Below, piece after piece: positions 45,375 through 58,183 of a stretch of DNA of 64,000 bases; the first letter of the stretch is position 1; every line of letters starts with the position of its first letter. Under the pieces are notes generated by a model. It made no database searches. It was not told where the DNA came from and saw nothing but the letters and a program-made list of their open reading frames with translations. The stretch lies in contig JBHGNT010000008.1 of NCBI GenBank assembly GCA_043228905.1, positions 16,492,001 to 16,556,000 on the forward strand, given 5' to 3'. The stretch comes from Azolla caroliniana. Its lineage: Eukaryota; Polypodiophyta. The translations under genes were made by a program, and so were the position numbers.

Positions 45375-46946
45375 TAATGTTTGTGTGTGTGTGTGTGTGT
45401 GTTTATGTATACATGTGCATTACGTATGTATGTATATTTGGTGTGTGTGCATATGTATGTATTATATTGCATGTGTTGTATGTATGCCATGTGTGTATGT
45501 ATGTATCTACTATATGGGTAATTGTGTATGTTCTATGCATGTGCTTATGTATGTATTGTGTATATGGCATGTGTGTATGTATGTATTGTATGTATTGTAT
45601 GTACAACATGTGTGTGTGTATGGGTGTGTGTGTGTGTGTGCATGCGCGTTCTATAGATGTGCTTATATATGTATTGTATCATGTATGTATAGCATGTGTC
45701 TATGTATGTATGTGTTAATGTTTGTTTGTTTGTTTGTGTGTGTGTGTGTGTATTTTCTATATGTGCATATGTATGTATGTATTGTATGTATCATATGTGT
45801 AGGATGTGTCTATGTACGTATGTGTTATGTATGTGTCTATGTGTTCTATATTTCTACATATGTATGTATGTATTATGTATTGTATATATAGCATGTGCTT
45901 ATGTATGTATGTGTATTTTCTATTGATGTACATATGTATGTATTATATTGCAGGTGTATATATGTATGTGTGTGTATGTACATATTGTATTGTATTGCAT
46001 GTGTTGTATGTATTGTGTGTATGGCATGTGTGTGTGTATGTTCTTTACATGTGCATATGTATGTATTCTATGTATGGCACATGTGTATGTGTTATGTGTG
46101 TGTATTCATGCATACAATACAAAACACACATACAACACGTACGACATACATATACACACATATGCACATATGTATGTGTGTAGGTATGTACATTTGTATT
46201 GTATGTATGCATGCATGTATGCACATGTATGGATGTAAGTTGGTAACATTCATAAATGTATCATTGTAGGCATGTGTACGTATGTACATGTAGCAATGTA
46301 TGAATGAATATATGTATGTTCATGTGCGAATGCATGTATGTGTATATATGTAATATGTAATGTATTTATGTATCTTTTTAGGGTATTTTCGTGTTTAGTA
46401 TGTGTATGGCTCATATATGGATGTATGTTTGCAATATGCACATAATATGCATGCATATATCCAACATATGTGTAAGTATACATATATCTAATGTGTGTGT
46501 GTGTGTGTATATGTACCTTATAAGTATTGTAATTTGTATGACCCCGTATTACCTATGTATATATATGGTGATATGTGGAATATGTATGTATGTATTTGTA
46601 TACATATATGCAAATGTCCATGTACATGATTTGATGTGTGTTTATAATATGTGCATAATATGTATGTATGCGTATGTATATATGTACTATTCTATTGTGT
46701 ATGACCATGTGTGTATTTGTGTTTGTATATGTGGTGATATGTATGTACATATGTAATGTATGTATGTATGTGTACGTAATATGCACTCATATATATGATG
46801 TGTGTGTATGTATGTAAATATTTAAGTATTGTAGTTTGTATGGTCCCAGATAACCTATATATATATTATATATATATATATGGTGATATGTAGAATAAAT
46901 GTACATATGCAATACATATACATACATACATACATACATACATACA

Positions 46947-46982
<36 letters not shown>

Positions 46983-47500
46983 TATATGTATATATATATA
47001 TATGTATGTAATAATGTATGTATGTGTATGTAAATTTGTATATTGTGTAATATGAATGGATTATATGATATGTAGTTTGTAATTTATTTATGTGTGTGTG
47101 TGTGTGCGCACTCGCACGCGTGTATATATATATATATATAACTTGTTTGTATGTATGTAGATTTTTAATACATACAATATGTCACTATACGTATTTATGT
47201 GTATGTGTATGTGTGTGTATATATAATATGTAATTTATTTATGTATGTATATTTTTTGTGTTTCGTATGCATATATGTATTTGTATATAATTGTGTGCAT
47301 AATTATATGTGTGTAATATGTATGTAGCATGTATGCATTTACATATATGTATTTGTGTATGTATTTACATATGGTAATATATATTTGTACATATATTCAT
47401 GTTTAGTCAATATGCATGTATATACATATTCATGGATGTAATGTTTGAATGTAGGTATATGTGCATGTATGCATGTATATGTATGTATGTACGCATGTAT
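45375..47500. repeat. TGTA/TATG complex microsatellite
   Basis: About 2.1 kb of diverged ATGT/GTAT tetranucleotides with embedded (TG)n (for example 45383-45402), (CATA)n at 46917-46975 and (TA)n runs. All ORFs here are low-complexity Cys/Val/Tyr/Met or His/Ile/Tyr strings. It flanks the RACK1 fragment on the opposite side from the 42434-42784 microsatellite. Confidence 0.9.
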
Positions 47501-47745
47501 GCTACTCCAAAATTGACTATTGTTTGCATAATATATTCTTTACTATCTCATTGAAATATCTAATATTTCATGGGCTTATGTAATTTTTTTCTATAGCATA
47601 ATTGATAACACCCTTATGTAAATATATTTTTTATGTATTTATTAATACCCTTACGTATATATATTTTGTATCTCAATGGTTAATTTAAACCCCTTTTGAT
47701 GAACTCACGTGCTATCATACAAGTTTTGACAGTGAAGCCCCCGGG

Positions 47746-50640
47746 CTAAATAGCTACCATACTTTATACGGCTTAACTAATTAGCTAAGATGTAACTAAT
47801 TAGGTATTCTACTTAAGTATCATAGTAGCTAATTAGCTACCACTTAGTTAATTAGCTACCACTTAGCTAATTAGCTACAATGTAGCTAATTCGCTATTAC
47901 AATATAGGCTCACACTAGCGAATTAGCTACATCAAAACTAAATAGGTATTCTACTTAAGTATAGTAGTAGCTAATTAGCTACCACTTAACTAATTAGCGA
48001 CATTGTAGCTAATTAGCTACTACACTATAGGCTGGTAGTAGCTAAATAGCTACTAACTTTATCATGAAATTAGCTAATTAGCTACATTGAAGCTAATTAG
48101 CTATTCTACTTAAGTATGGTAGTAGCTAATTCGCTACTACACTATAGGCTAGCAGTAGCTAAATAGCTGTGGACTTTAGCATGGTAGTAGCTAATTAGCT
48201 GCTGACTTTAGCATGGCAGTAGCTAATTAGTTGTTGACTTTAGCATCGCAATAGCTAATTAGCTACATCGAAACTAATTAGGTATTCTACATAAGTATAG
48301 TATTAGCTAATTAGCGACATTGTAGCTAATTAGCTACTACACTATAGGCTGGTAGTAGCTAAATAGTTGCTGACTTTAGTATGAAATTAGCTAATTAGCT
48401 ACATCGAAGCTAATTAGTTATTCTACTTAAGTATGATAATAGCTAATTAGCTACTACTCTATGGGCTAACAGTAGCTAAATAGCTGTGGACTTTAGCATG
48501 GTAGTAGATAATTAGCTACATCGAATCTAATTAGCTATTCTACTTAAGTATGGTAGTAGCTAATTAGCTACCACTTAGCTAATTAACTACATTTTAGCTA
48601 ATTAGTTGCTACCCTATAGGTTATAGTAGCTAATTAGCTACTTAAGTATGGTACTAACTAATTAGCTACGACTCTTGATACCACATAGCTAATTAGCTGC
48701 TAGACTATAGATTGGTAGTAGCTAATTAGTTATTCTACTTAAATATGGTAGTAGCTAATTAGCTAAGTAGTAGCTGATTAGCTACATTGTAGCTACTTAA
48801 CTACTACACTATAGCCTGACAGTAGTTAATTACCTATTCAACTTAATTATGGTAGTAGCTAATTAGTTATCACTTAGCTAATTAGCTACATCTTAGCTAA
48901 TTAGTTGCTAGACTATAGGTGGCAATAGCTAATTAGCTATAACTTAACTAATTAGCTATTCTTCTTAACTATGGCAATAACTAAGTAGCTAATTAGCTAA
49001 GATGTAGCTAATTAGCTACTTAAGTATGGTACTAACTAATTAGCTACGACTCTTGATACTGCTTAGCTAATTAACTGCTAGACTATAGATTGGTAGTAGC
49101 TAATAAGTTATTCTACTTAAATATGGTTGTAGCTAATTAGCTACATCTTAGCTAATTAGATACATCATAGCTAATTAGCTACATCTTAGCTAATTACCTA
49201 TTCAACTTAATTATGGTAGTAGCTAATTAGCTATCACTTAGCTAATTAGCTACATCTTCGCTAATTAGTTGCTAGACTATAGGTGGCAGTAGCTAATTAG
49301 CTACAACTTAACTAATTAGCTATTCTTCTTAACTATGGCAGTAACTAAGTAGCTAATTAGCTAAGATGTAGCTAATTAGCTAAGATGTAGCTAATTAGCT
49401 AAGATGTAGCTAATTAACTAAGATGTAGCTAATTAGCTAAGATGTAGCTAATTAGCTAAGATGTAGCTAATTAGCTAAGATGTAGCTAATTAGCTAAGAT
49501 GTAGCTAATTAGCTATGATGTAGCTAATTAGCTACTACAACCTATAGTGTAGCAACTAATTAGCTAAAATGTAGTTAATTAGCTACATCTTAGCTAATTA
49601 GCTACTTAAGTATGGTACTAACTAATTAGCTATCACTCTTGATATTGCTTAGCTAATTAACTGCTAGACTATAGATTGGTAGTAGCTAATTAGTTATTCT
49701 ACTTAAATATGGTAGTAGCTAATTATCTAAGTAGTAGCTGACTAGCTACATTGTAGCTAATTAACTACTACACTATAGGCTGACAGTAGCTAATTACCTA
49801 TTCAACTTTATTATGGTAGTAGCTAATTAGTTATCACTTAGCTAATTAGCTACATCTTAGCTAATTAGTTGCTAGACTACAGGTGGCAGTAGCTAATTAG
49901 CTACAACTTAACTAATTAGCTATTCTTCTTAACTATGGCAGTAGCTAAGTAGTGAATTAGCTAAGATGTAGCTAATTAGCTATGATGTAGCTAATTAGCT
50001 AATATGTAGCTAATTAGCTACAACAACCTATAGTGTAGCAACTAATTAGCTAAAATATAGTTAATTAGCTAAGTGGTAGCTAATTAGCTACATCTTAGCT
50101 AATTAGCTTCTTTAGTATGGTACTAACTAATTAACTATGACTCTTGATATTGCTTAGCTAATTAACTGCTAGACTATAGATTGGTAGTAGCTAATTAGTT
50201 ATTCTACTTAAATATGGTAGTAGCTAATTAACTACTACACCATAGGCTGACAATAGCTAATTACCTATTCAACTTAATTATGGTAATAGCTTATTAGCTA
50301 TCACTTAGCTAATTAGCTACATCTTAGCTAATTAGTTGCTAGACTATAGGTGGCAGTAGCTAGTTAGCTACAACTTAACTAAGTAGCTATTCTTCGTAAC
50401 TATGGCAATAACTTATTAGCTACCACTTTTGATACTACTTAGCTAATTAGCTACATTGTAGCTAATTAGCTGCTAGACCATAGATTTCTAGTAGCTAATT
50501 AGCTACATCTTGGCTAATGAGCTAATACCTAGGTTTTAGCAAATTAACTATTACAATACTGAACCATAATAGCTAAATAGCTACCACACTTTATACGTCT
50601 GAGCTAATTAGCTAAGATGTAACTAGTTAGCTACTACATT
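47746..50640. repeat. TAGCTAATTAGC satellite array, main block
   Basis: About 2.9 kb built from GCTAATTAGCTA with variable spacers. From about 49345 to 49530 it is a near-perfect 19-bp tandem (AGCTAATTAGCTAAGATGT). Longer higher-order units also recur, with landmarks TTCTACTTAAGTATGGTAGT, GCTAGACTATAG, and GATACTGCTTAGC. No coding potential. It seems to lie within an intron of the decayed minus-strand gene. Confidence 0.9.
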
Positions 50641-50666
50641 ATAGAGACAAGAAGCAATTTTACCTG

Positions 50667-52471
50667 TCAGTTTCTCCACTCATCTGGAAGAGTTGTATTG
50701 CAATCCCCTAAACAGACTGCAGCAATGCGATAGGCATATTGAAAACAAATGATATGGTATGTGTGATGGCATTGTACCAAAAGAGTAGCAGTTTTGTCCT
50801 CTATGCCTAAGCCGGAAGCAATGCAACGTGCTTGAACAATCAATATATCGTTGCCTGATTCTCCTTCGTTTGGTAAGGGAGCAAGAATGTTGAGGTCCAA
50901 TTCTTGTCTACTCTTTACCATCCCCTCCACATCATGTAGTTGCTTCTTAAGGCAACTAACTACATGTTCTTGACTGGAGTATTGTTCCTAGAATGCAACT
51001 GAGAAATCACCGATTTATCATTCCATAATGAGGAAGATAGAACAACAAGAAACAATAATCATTAACTTGGAGGTTCTCCAAATTGTAATCATCGACAATA
51101 TTTACACCTAGAAGGTCCAGGTTCATTAAACGAACTTGGATCTCTGTCTGTAGTTGTATTTTCTGCTGGTGATCCAATGGCCCTCAATTTCAAGCTCATG
51201 TTGAGCAACCTGTTCCAGTTAATGCCTCAGTAACAACATTTTCATGTACAAGTTTTATAACATGTTACATACTAGGAAAACAATTGCTACGTGAATCCTA
51301 TTTTTGATTGTTGTCACTACCAAAGTGACTTTGCTCTCCATCGCAGTAGCCAATATTGCTTTCTCTAAATCAGTCTTTGTTGCCTCTAATGTCTCACAGG
51401 CTTCATGGACATTTTTCAGCATATAGCTAATCAAGGTCTCACCTGTATCATCGACATTGGCTTTCATTGTGTTTTTGTGTGGTGTATACTTGAGGGTTTG
51501 TTGGGAGTCGTCAGTTGCATCATCAACTGCCATGCTCCAGAATTTGGCCATTTTTTGTTGCAAGCTTCCCATCTTCTAGCATTGTTCTACCGATGCCTCA
51601 CCATAAATAGCCGAAGCCACCTTGTACATTTCAGGGTCCGTTGTTTCCTTTGTTGTTTTACAATACTCGTATGCAAAAGCTCTCGCGAATGCAACATACA
51701 ACTCGTTCTTGACCGGGATCTCTTGATGTACTTTTAGGTGGCTCTTTATAGACTGACAACTAGGCTATATCACTAATCAATTTATTTGTTAGAACAGGAG
51801 GGTCAATATCCTCTAGTGACAAATCCTATATGTTGTTAATGTCCTCTTTTGTCTCGCTAAACCTTGCACAGTTCAACACTCTAGGATATGGAGGAACACG
51901 CCACCTGAAATAAAAAATCAATACATGTTACCTCTGCTCTACTGGGACATATGTATTTCAAACCATAATTGGTAGGGAAGAATCAAAAATAAAAAATCAG
52001 CCACAATCATCCAAATCCTAAATCAAGTTTGGGTGAAGTTTGTAGACACAACCATTGAAATCAGAAATGTGAATTGGTGCAAAATTCCAACACTAAATCT
52101 GAAATTTTCAGCAGTAATAAAAAATCAACCGTTTAAAAAATCAGAAACCCTAATCTGTAATATATATGAAATCAACCCGAATCAAAATTTTTGTCAACCA
52201 GAAACACACCTGCTTCTACACCCCGAACATCGAGACATCTTGGTTTGGGACTCCAACGACTTTGCCCTAATCGTTTTTTATAAAAGATGAAAGGCAACAA
52301 AGTTAAAGTTATCAATAAACACAAAAATAATATTTTTTAATGTGTATTTGATACATACTTGGACGAGGATCGAATTGGTGGTGTGTTATAACTCTGAATG
52401 TCCAATATCGATATCAGAGTTTTTGTTCTGCTGGGGCAGGTTCGTCTGTGTTCATGCTCAAAGTACGCCAT
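50667..52471 (-). pseudogene. Unrecognised decayed gene, 5' exons
   Basis: A first exon is predicted at 52471-52359 (MAYFEHEHRRTCPSRTKTLI...SSSK), with donor AA/GTATGT. It joins an acceptor TTTCAG at 51905 to continue in frame as WRVPPYPRVLNCARFSETKE, then EDIDPPVLTNKLISDIA, NELYVAFARAFAYEYCKTT, MYKVASAIYGEASVEQC. Then comes a coiled-coil-like stretch (MGSLQQKMAKFWSM ... CETLEATKTDLEKAILA) to about 51255. A further exon-like frame (RQELDLNILAPLPNEGESG, IAAVCLGDCNTTLPDEWRN) ends near 50667 at a GTAAAA donor. In-frame stops interrupt it. I do not recognise the family. It may be the companion gene of the transposase-like pseudogene at 39085. Confidence 0.4.
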
Positions 52472-54352
52472 CTGTTTGGATTTTGAACTCAAACTTAGGA
52501 TTAACAGGAATTTGGTGACATTCAAGTCGAGTTTAGATGAGGGCACTATTCCCCAAGTTCCACTACGTAATAAACTAAAGTTCAAAATTTTGAGTCTTCT
52601 CATAAATTAAATGAAATGTATTTAAATAACATATATCTAACTAATAATTGATAAAATATTATAAATTATCCTTATGATTTACCCACCAAAAACTAGCTAA
52701 ACAAATAGCTAAATAGCTATGACCATTTTAATAGCTAATTAGCTACTCACATTCTTTTACCCCTATACCTATCATCGGTGTAAAGGCATTGTAAATTTGA
52801 AATTTCAAGATTGTGTCACCTATTATTTATTATCACATGTATAAGGTAAAAGTAGAATATTCATAGATCTACACATTAGAGTTGCTAACACAGGTTCCTT
52901 GCGCATAGATCTTATAACTCTTGACATATCCTCACGTGGAGAGTTCAAGTCCCTCTCACGCCATCCTGGAAATCCCAATCTCCCCAATCCTTAGCTCCTA
53001 TCATGTTGATTGTAGTTGATTTGTGTTCTCCCTTGATGATATTCAATGTCATGGGAACACAACACATGCTACATAGCATTTTATCCACCCTCAAGTGTCG
53101 ACCTATATTCACTAATACACAACTTTTTGCAAATCACTCGCATGACTTTGTGAATATTCTCCCTCGGTATAGGACTAATATGTGGATGGACTCTTACTAT
53201 CTAATCCATAGGTAGCATTGCTTTTTAGGCATCCTAGGGTTGAAATTTCGAGTTTGTGTCAAGTATCTTTCATCACGATCTAAGATAAAACAAGTGTTTC
53301 TCTGTGTAGAGCTACATAGCTCTTGAGATGTCCTAAAGTCGAGAGTTCAAGCCTTTCTCACCCCATCCTCGACATTATAATCTCTACAATCATGCGTTCT
53401 TATCATGTTGATTCTATCCGATTCCAATTTGTATTCTTCCCTTATTTACTTCAATGTCATGGGAACACAACACATGCTATATGGCATTTTATCCACCCTA
53501 AGTGTCGATCAATATTCACTAACAAACCTCCTTTTGTAAACCATTCCGAATGTTCCTAGAGCTACACATTAGAGGTGATGATGCTAGTTCCTGGTGCGTA
53601 GTTCTCATAACTCTTGTGGTATCCTGACATCGAGAGCTCAAGCCACTCTCACCCCATCCTTGACATCAAAATCTCCACAACCATTAGTTCCTATCATGTC
53701 GATTGTAGATGTTTTGTGTTCTCCACTTATTTTCTTGAATGTTATGGGAACATGCTACATGGCATTTTATCCACCCTAAGTGTCTATATATATATATTCA
53801 GTAATACACCACTTTTTACAAATCACTCCCAATTTAAACTCACATTAGTTTATGAGTATTCTCCCTCGCTATAGGACTAACATGTCGATTACAGGTGTTG
53901 TGTGTTCTCCCCTTTTGTTCTTGAATGCCATGGGAACACAACACATGTTACATGGACTTTATCCACACTCAAGTGTCTATCTATATTCACTAATACACCA
54001 CTTTTTACAAATCACTCCCAATTTAAACTCGCATTAGTTTATGAGTATTCTCCCTCGCTATAGGACTAACATGTCGATTACAGGTGTTGTGTGTTCTCCC
54101 CTTTTGTTCTTGAATGTCATGGGAACACAAAACATGTTACATGGACTTTATCCACCCTCAAGTGTCTATCTATATTCACTAATACACCACTTTTTGCAAA
54201 TCACTCCCAATTTAAACTAGCATGACGCTGTGAATTTTCTCCCTCACTATAGGACTAACATTGCTTTTTGAGCATCCTAGAGTTGAAATTTTCAGCTATT
54301 GTCATGTATCTTTTATCACAATCCAAGATAAAATAGGTAGAGTTACATATAT

Positions 54353-54437
54353 GGGGTGATGGCATAGTTGGCTAGTGCGTAGGTCTAATATCTCTTGAGA
54401 TATCCCAAGGTTGAGAGTTCAAGCTCCTCTCACCCCA
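54353..54437 (+). pseudogene. tRNA-Met-like sequence (type I)
   Basis: GGGGTGATGGCATAGTTGGC to CTCCTCTCACCCCA, with paired acceptor ends and box B GAGAGTTCAAGCTC. The anticodon CAT has become AAT (GGTCTAATATC), so it could not act as tRNA-Met. Confidence 0.65.
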
Positions 54438-54928
54438 ACCTTGACGTCATGATCTTTGCAATCATTAAATCCTATCATATTGATTCTAGTTGATTTGTGT
54501 TCTTCCCTAATTTTTGCTAATGTCATGGGAACACACCACGTGCTACATGGCATTTTATCCACCCTATGAGTCTATCAATATTAACTACCACAACGCCTTT
54601 TGCAAAACATTCAGAATTTAAGCTCGCATGACTATGTGAATATTCCCGCTCGCGATATGACTATCATGAGGGTGGTCTCTTTGTTATCTAATGTATTCCT
54701 ATCATTGGTTAAAGGTATCGTGAATTTGAGATTTCAAGATGCTCTTAGGTATTATCTATTATAACAGGTATAAGGTAAAACTAGAATTTTCCTAGAGCTA
54801 CGCACGAGAGGTGATGATGTAGGTTCCTTACGTGTAGTTCTTATAGTTCTTGATGAAGTCGAGAGTTCAAGCCTCTCTCACCCCATCCTCGTCATCATTA
54901 TCTCTGCAATCATTAGTTCCTATCACAT

Positions 54929-55848
54929 TGTCGTGCCTTTCGGCGCCAGATCGTTGCGTGAGTCGGGTAGGAACCACTGGGGTTTTGGACTAGGAGGAGG
55001 AAGAATTTGAGACGAGTCTAATTATGAATAGATTATGTAAACGAGAGATAGAAATTTGCGAATCCCACAAGTATAGTTGTTTTAGTTTATCTTAATCGTA
55101 GCAATAAATTGAAATAGTTTAGAATAGATTATGAAAAGAGATCAAAACTGGTGAATCCCACAAGTATTATATTAATCAATATTTATGTAAGAATATGAAT
55201 GTAGATTGAAAGATAAGGATATAGAAACCTCGTGAATCCCATGAGTATAGTTTATTTCGTGAATCCCACAAGTATAATGAATTTTATTAATCAATATATA
55301 GATAAGAATATGAGTTTTGATTGAAAGAGAAGAATATAGAAACCTCGTGAATCCCACGAGTATAATTTATTAATCAGTACTTAGAAACATATCCAATTTC
55401 CAAGGATTTTTACATGCCCTATTATATCGTGTTGCCCATCCTTATATAATGATGAGAGAGTCTTAGCAATCTATGCTTTTTCTATCAATAGACTATATGC
55501 TTTATCTAAAATGTTTTTTCTAAAGTAATCATGCTTTTTCTAACTTGATGCGTTTTTATCGACTATAGTGTTCATGCACACTAGATATGCATGTGTAGCT
55601 TTTTCTTTTATCATGCGTTTTCTTCTAACTAAAGTTTATCCTAGAGTGAACATACCTTTGTATGTGAGACGTCTCTTTTTAACACTAATGATATGTTAGT
55701 GTAATGGTAAAGCTTCACATTATGTACATGGAGGTACAAGGTTCGAATCTTGCCCTAACGTATTTTAACATTTTCTTCTATTTCTTCATATTTATTGAAT
55801 CGGTTATTTTATACGTTTTTCATGTAGTGTACGAAATACACTACGACA
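54929..55848 (-). mobile_element. LTR-like element 1 with internal tRNA-like promoter
   Basis: 920 bp between TGTCGTGCC and CTACGACA, flanked by ACAT and ACGT (4-bp duplication, one mismatch). Read on the minus strand its end, AGTCCAAAACCCCAGTGGTT, resembles the end of the RLG-1 LTR (GTCCAAGACCCCAGTGGTCC). The interior has several copies of CGTGAATCCCACGAGTATA. A tRNA-like block lies on the plus strand near 55694-55760, with TAGTGTAATGGTAAAG (box A) and GGTTCGAATC (box B). No ORF. It is likely a solo LTR or small LTR-derived element. Confidence 0.6.
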
Positions 55849-56284
55849 ACGTCGATTGCAACAATTTTGTGTTCTCCCCTTATTTTCTAGATTGTCCTGG
55901 GAACATGCTACATGGCATTTCATCAACCCTAAGTGTCTATCTATATTCAGTAATACACTACTTTTTGCAAATCACTCCCAATAGAAACTTGCATGACACT
56001 GTGAATATTCTCCCTAAAGTGTCAACCTATATTCACTAATACAACACTTTCTGCAAATCACTGCCTATTTAAACTCGCATGACTCTGTGAATATTCTCCC
56101 TCGGTCTAGGTCTAATATGTGGATGGACTCTTACTATCTAATCCATAGATATCATTGCTTTTTAGGCATCCTAGGTTTGAAATTTTGAGCTTCTCTCAAG
56201 TGTCTTTCATCACAATCTCAGATAAGATAGTTGTTTCGCCATGTAGAGCTACATATTAGGGGTGATGGCGTAGTTGGCTAACGC

Positions 56285-57047
56285 TGTCGTAGTGTATTTC
56301 GTACACTACGTGAAAAAGTAAAAATAATATAAATGATTAAATTACATATAAATAAATAAAATAAGAATATCAAAATATTTATCACATGCATAGGGCAGGA
56401 TTCGAACCTTGTACCTCCACGTAGCCAAACCCCAACTTTACCATTACACTACCTTATCTTTAGTGTTCTATAAATAGATTTAATAACTATAAGTGCTTTA
56501 TTTGCGCCTACCTTTATTAAAAGGTAAATCATGTATTTTTAGAGTGCGTGAATATTTTATAGAAAAACGCAAGCGACTAAAAAGTGACTCATGCACATCT
56601 AGCGTGCATGAGCACTATATTTAGCAAATAAAAGCAAGGATTAGAAAAGCATCACATGCACATTTAGTGTGCATGAACATATTAGAAAAAAAGCATGTAG
56701 CTATGCTTAGTCTCTCCCATCACTACATAAGGATGGGGAGCACAATGTAATAGGTGTGTGAAAAATATTTGGGAAATTGGATATATTTCCTAAAACACCA
56801 ATTAATAAACTATACTCGTGGGATTCACGAGAATTCTATATCATTCTCTTTCAACCGAAGTTTATATTCTTATATTCATATTGATTAATCTAATACAATA
56901 CACTCGTGGGATTCACGAGTTTGCTATAACTCTTTCTTACAACATATTTATATTCTTATTAGCCTTAAAACTCTCCTCTTCCTAGTCCAAAACCTCAGTG
57001 GTTCCCACCCGACTCACGCAAACGATCCGGAGCCGAAAGGCACGACA
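56285..57047 (+). mobile_element. LTR-like element 2 (opposite orientation to element 1)
   Basis: 763 bp, TGTCGTAGTG to GGCACGACA, with a perfect 4-bp duplication ACGC (56281-56284 and 57048-57051). A hairpin sits at its start (CGTAGTGTA, TTTCG, TACACTACG at about 56288-56310). It shares the AGTCCAAAACCTCAGTGGTT end and the GAATCCCACGAGTAT repeats of element 1, and the tRNA-like boxes on the minus strand near 56395-56455. It inserted into box A of a tRNA-Met-like unit: GGCTA(ACGC) on the left and (ACGC)GTAGGTCTCATAG on the right. Confidence 0.7.
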
Positions 57048-58183
57048 ACGCGTAGGTCTCATAGCTCTTGTCTTGAGATATCATGAGGTCGAGAGTTCAA
57101 GGCTATCATGATCTCTACAATCATTAATTCCTATCATGTCGATGTTCTTCTCTAATTTTCTGCAATGTCATGGGAACCCAACATATTCTATATGGCATTT
57201 TATTGACCTTATGAGTCTATCTATATTCACTAGCACAGAGTCTTTTGCAAACCATTCCGAATTTAAGCCCGCATAACTATGTGAATATTCTCGGTCGCAA
57301 TATGACTATCATGAGGGTGGTCTGTTACTTAAGTAATGTATACCTATCATTGGTGTAAAGGCATTGTAAATTTTAAATTTCAAGATGGTAACATCGTGTC
57401 ATTTAGAACAGGTAATATGTCGCATTCTTTTATTGATGAATACATGAAATGTCAAGAATTACAATTTTTTAACAAACTTTCAAGAACACACATGACTTTT
57501 AAAAATATCAATAAAAAAGACAGTTAATATTATCAAGATTTTAAATTTAACCTATATTTTCTCAATTTATACACATATTTAGCCAGACATTCGCTTGGAT
57601 TACGAGAATGCTTTATACTATCATTGTGATATGCTTCATTTTACATAATGTTGAATTTGAATGCAATTGAACAATTTTAGAAACACAAATTTAATGTTAT
57701 ATTTCTCTCTAACTCCTATAAAGTTTGTTATATTAAATGAGCAAATTGCATTTTTGGGTATAATTAGACACATATTCACAAGTGAATATCACATTATATA
57801 CCTCACATGCCCAAAAGCTTCTACGAACATTATATCCCAGCAGTCATATATGAACAACCTAAATGTAAGATCAAGTGAGCAACAAGATTATTCTGTACAC
57901 TCAGAAATCCCAGAATAAAGCTACATTCAATTATATTAAGAAAGAAACAATTATAACCAACATTTGTTATACAATCGATAAGTTCATCATCATCTATTCA
58001 ATGAAAATTATACTTAACAACCTCATACTTTGTGAGTCAACCAATACAAATATATGATAGAAACTTAAAGCTTGCAAACCAATCAGATAGTGTAAAGAAA
58101 TGGTACTGAAACAAAATAATCTTATATTCCAAAACAAGTTTAGTGTTACGATTTTATAGTTACAAATACAAACTAATATACAA

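Larger units (their letters stand above)
42197..47745. mobile_element. Terminal-inverted-repeat element carrying host-gene fragments
   Basis: Ends are imperfect inverted repeats of about 50 bp: left CCCAGGGGCTCCACT ... CACGTGCGTTCA, right (reverse complement) CCCGGGGGCTTCACT ... CACGTGAGTTCA. Flanks are CTAAATTG (42189-42196) and CTAAATAG (47746-47753), an 8-bp duplication with one mismatch. The host array reads continuously across this point (compare 50565-50600). Eight-base duplications and a CAGGGG-type end suggest hAT, but the outer CCC is unusual, so the superfamily is tentative. No transposase is visible. The cargo is two host-gene fragments on the minus strand flanked by long microsatellites. 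Confidence 0.75.
52756..57390 (+). repeat. Tandem array of tRNA-Met-derived units, right block
   Basis: This is the same unit family as 29346-39078 and starts with CCTATCATCGGTGTAAAGGC, a sequence also found just before the left block ends. The two blocks were probably one array split by the 39085-52750 element. Two LTR-like elements (54929-55848 and 56285-57047) interrupt it, one of them inside a tRNA-like sequence. The interval 52472-52755 before it holds AT-rich sequence and a few TAGCTAATTAGC remnants. Confidence 0.8.

Noticed and set aside
42434-47000. Many ORFs of 60-170 codons through the microsatellites
   Set aside because: They are translations of TGTA/TATG and TA repeats (Cys/Val/Tyr/Ile runs) in all frames, with no domain or conservation.
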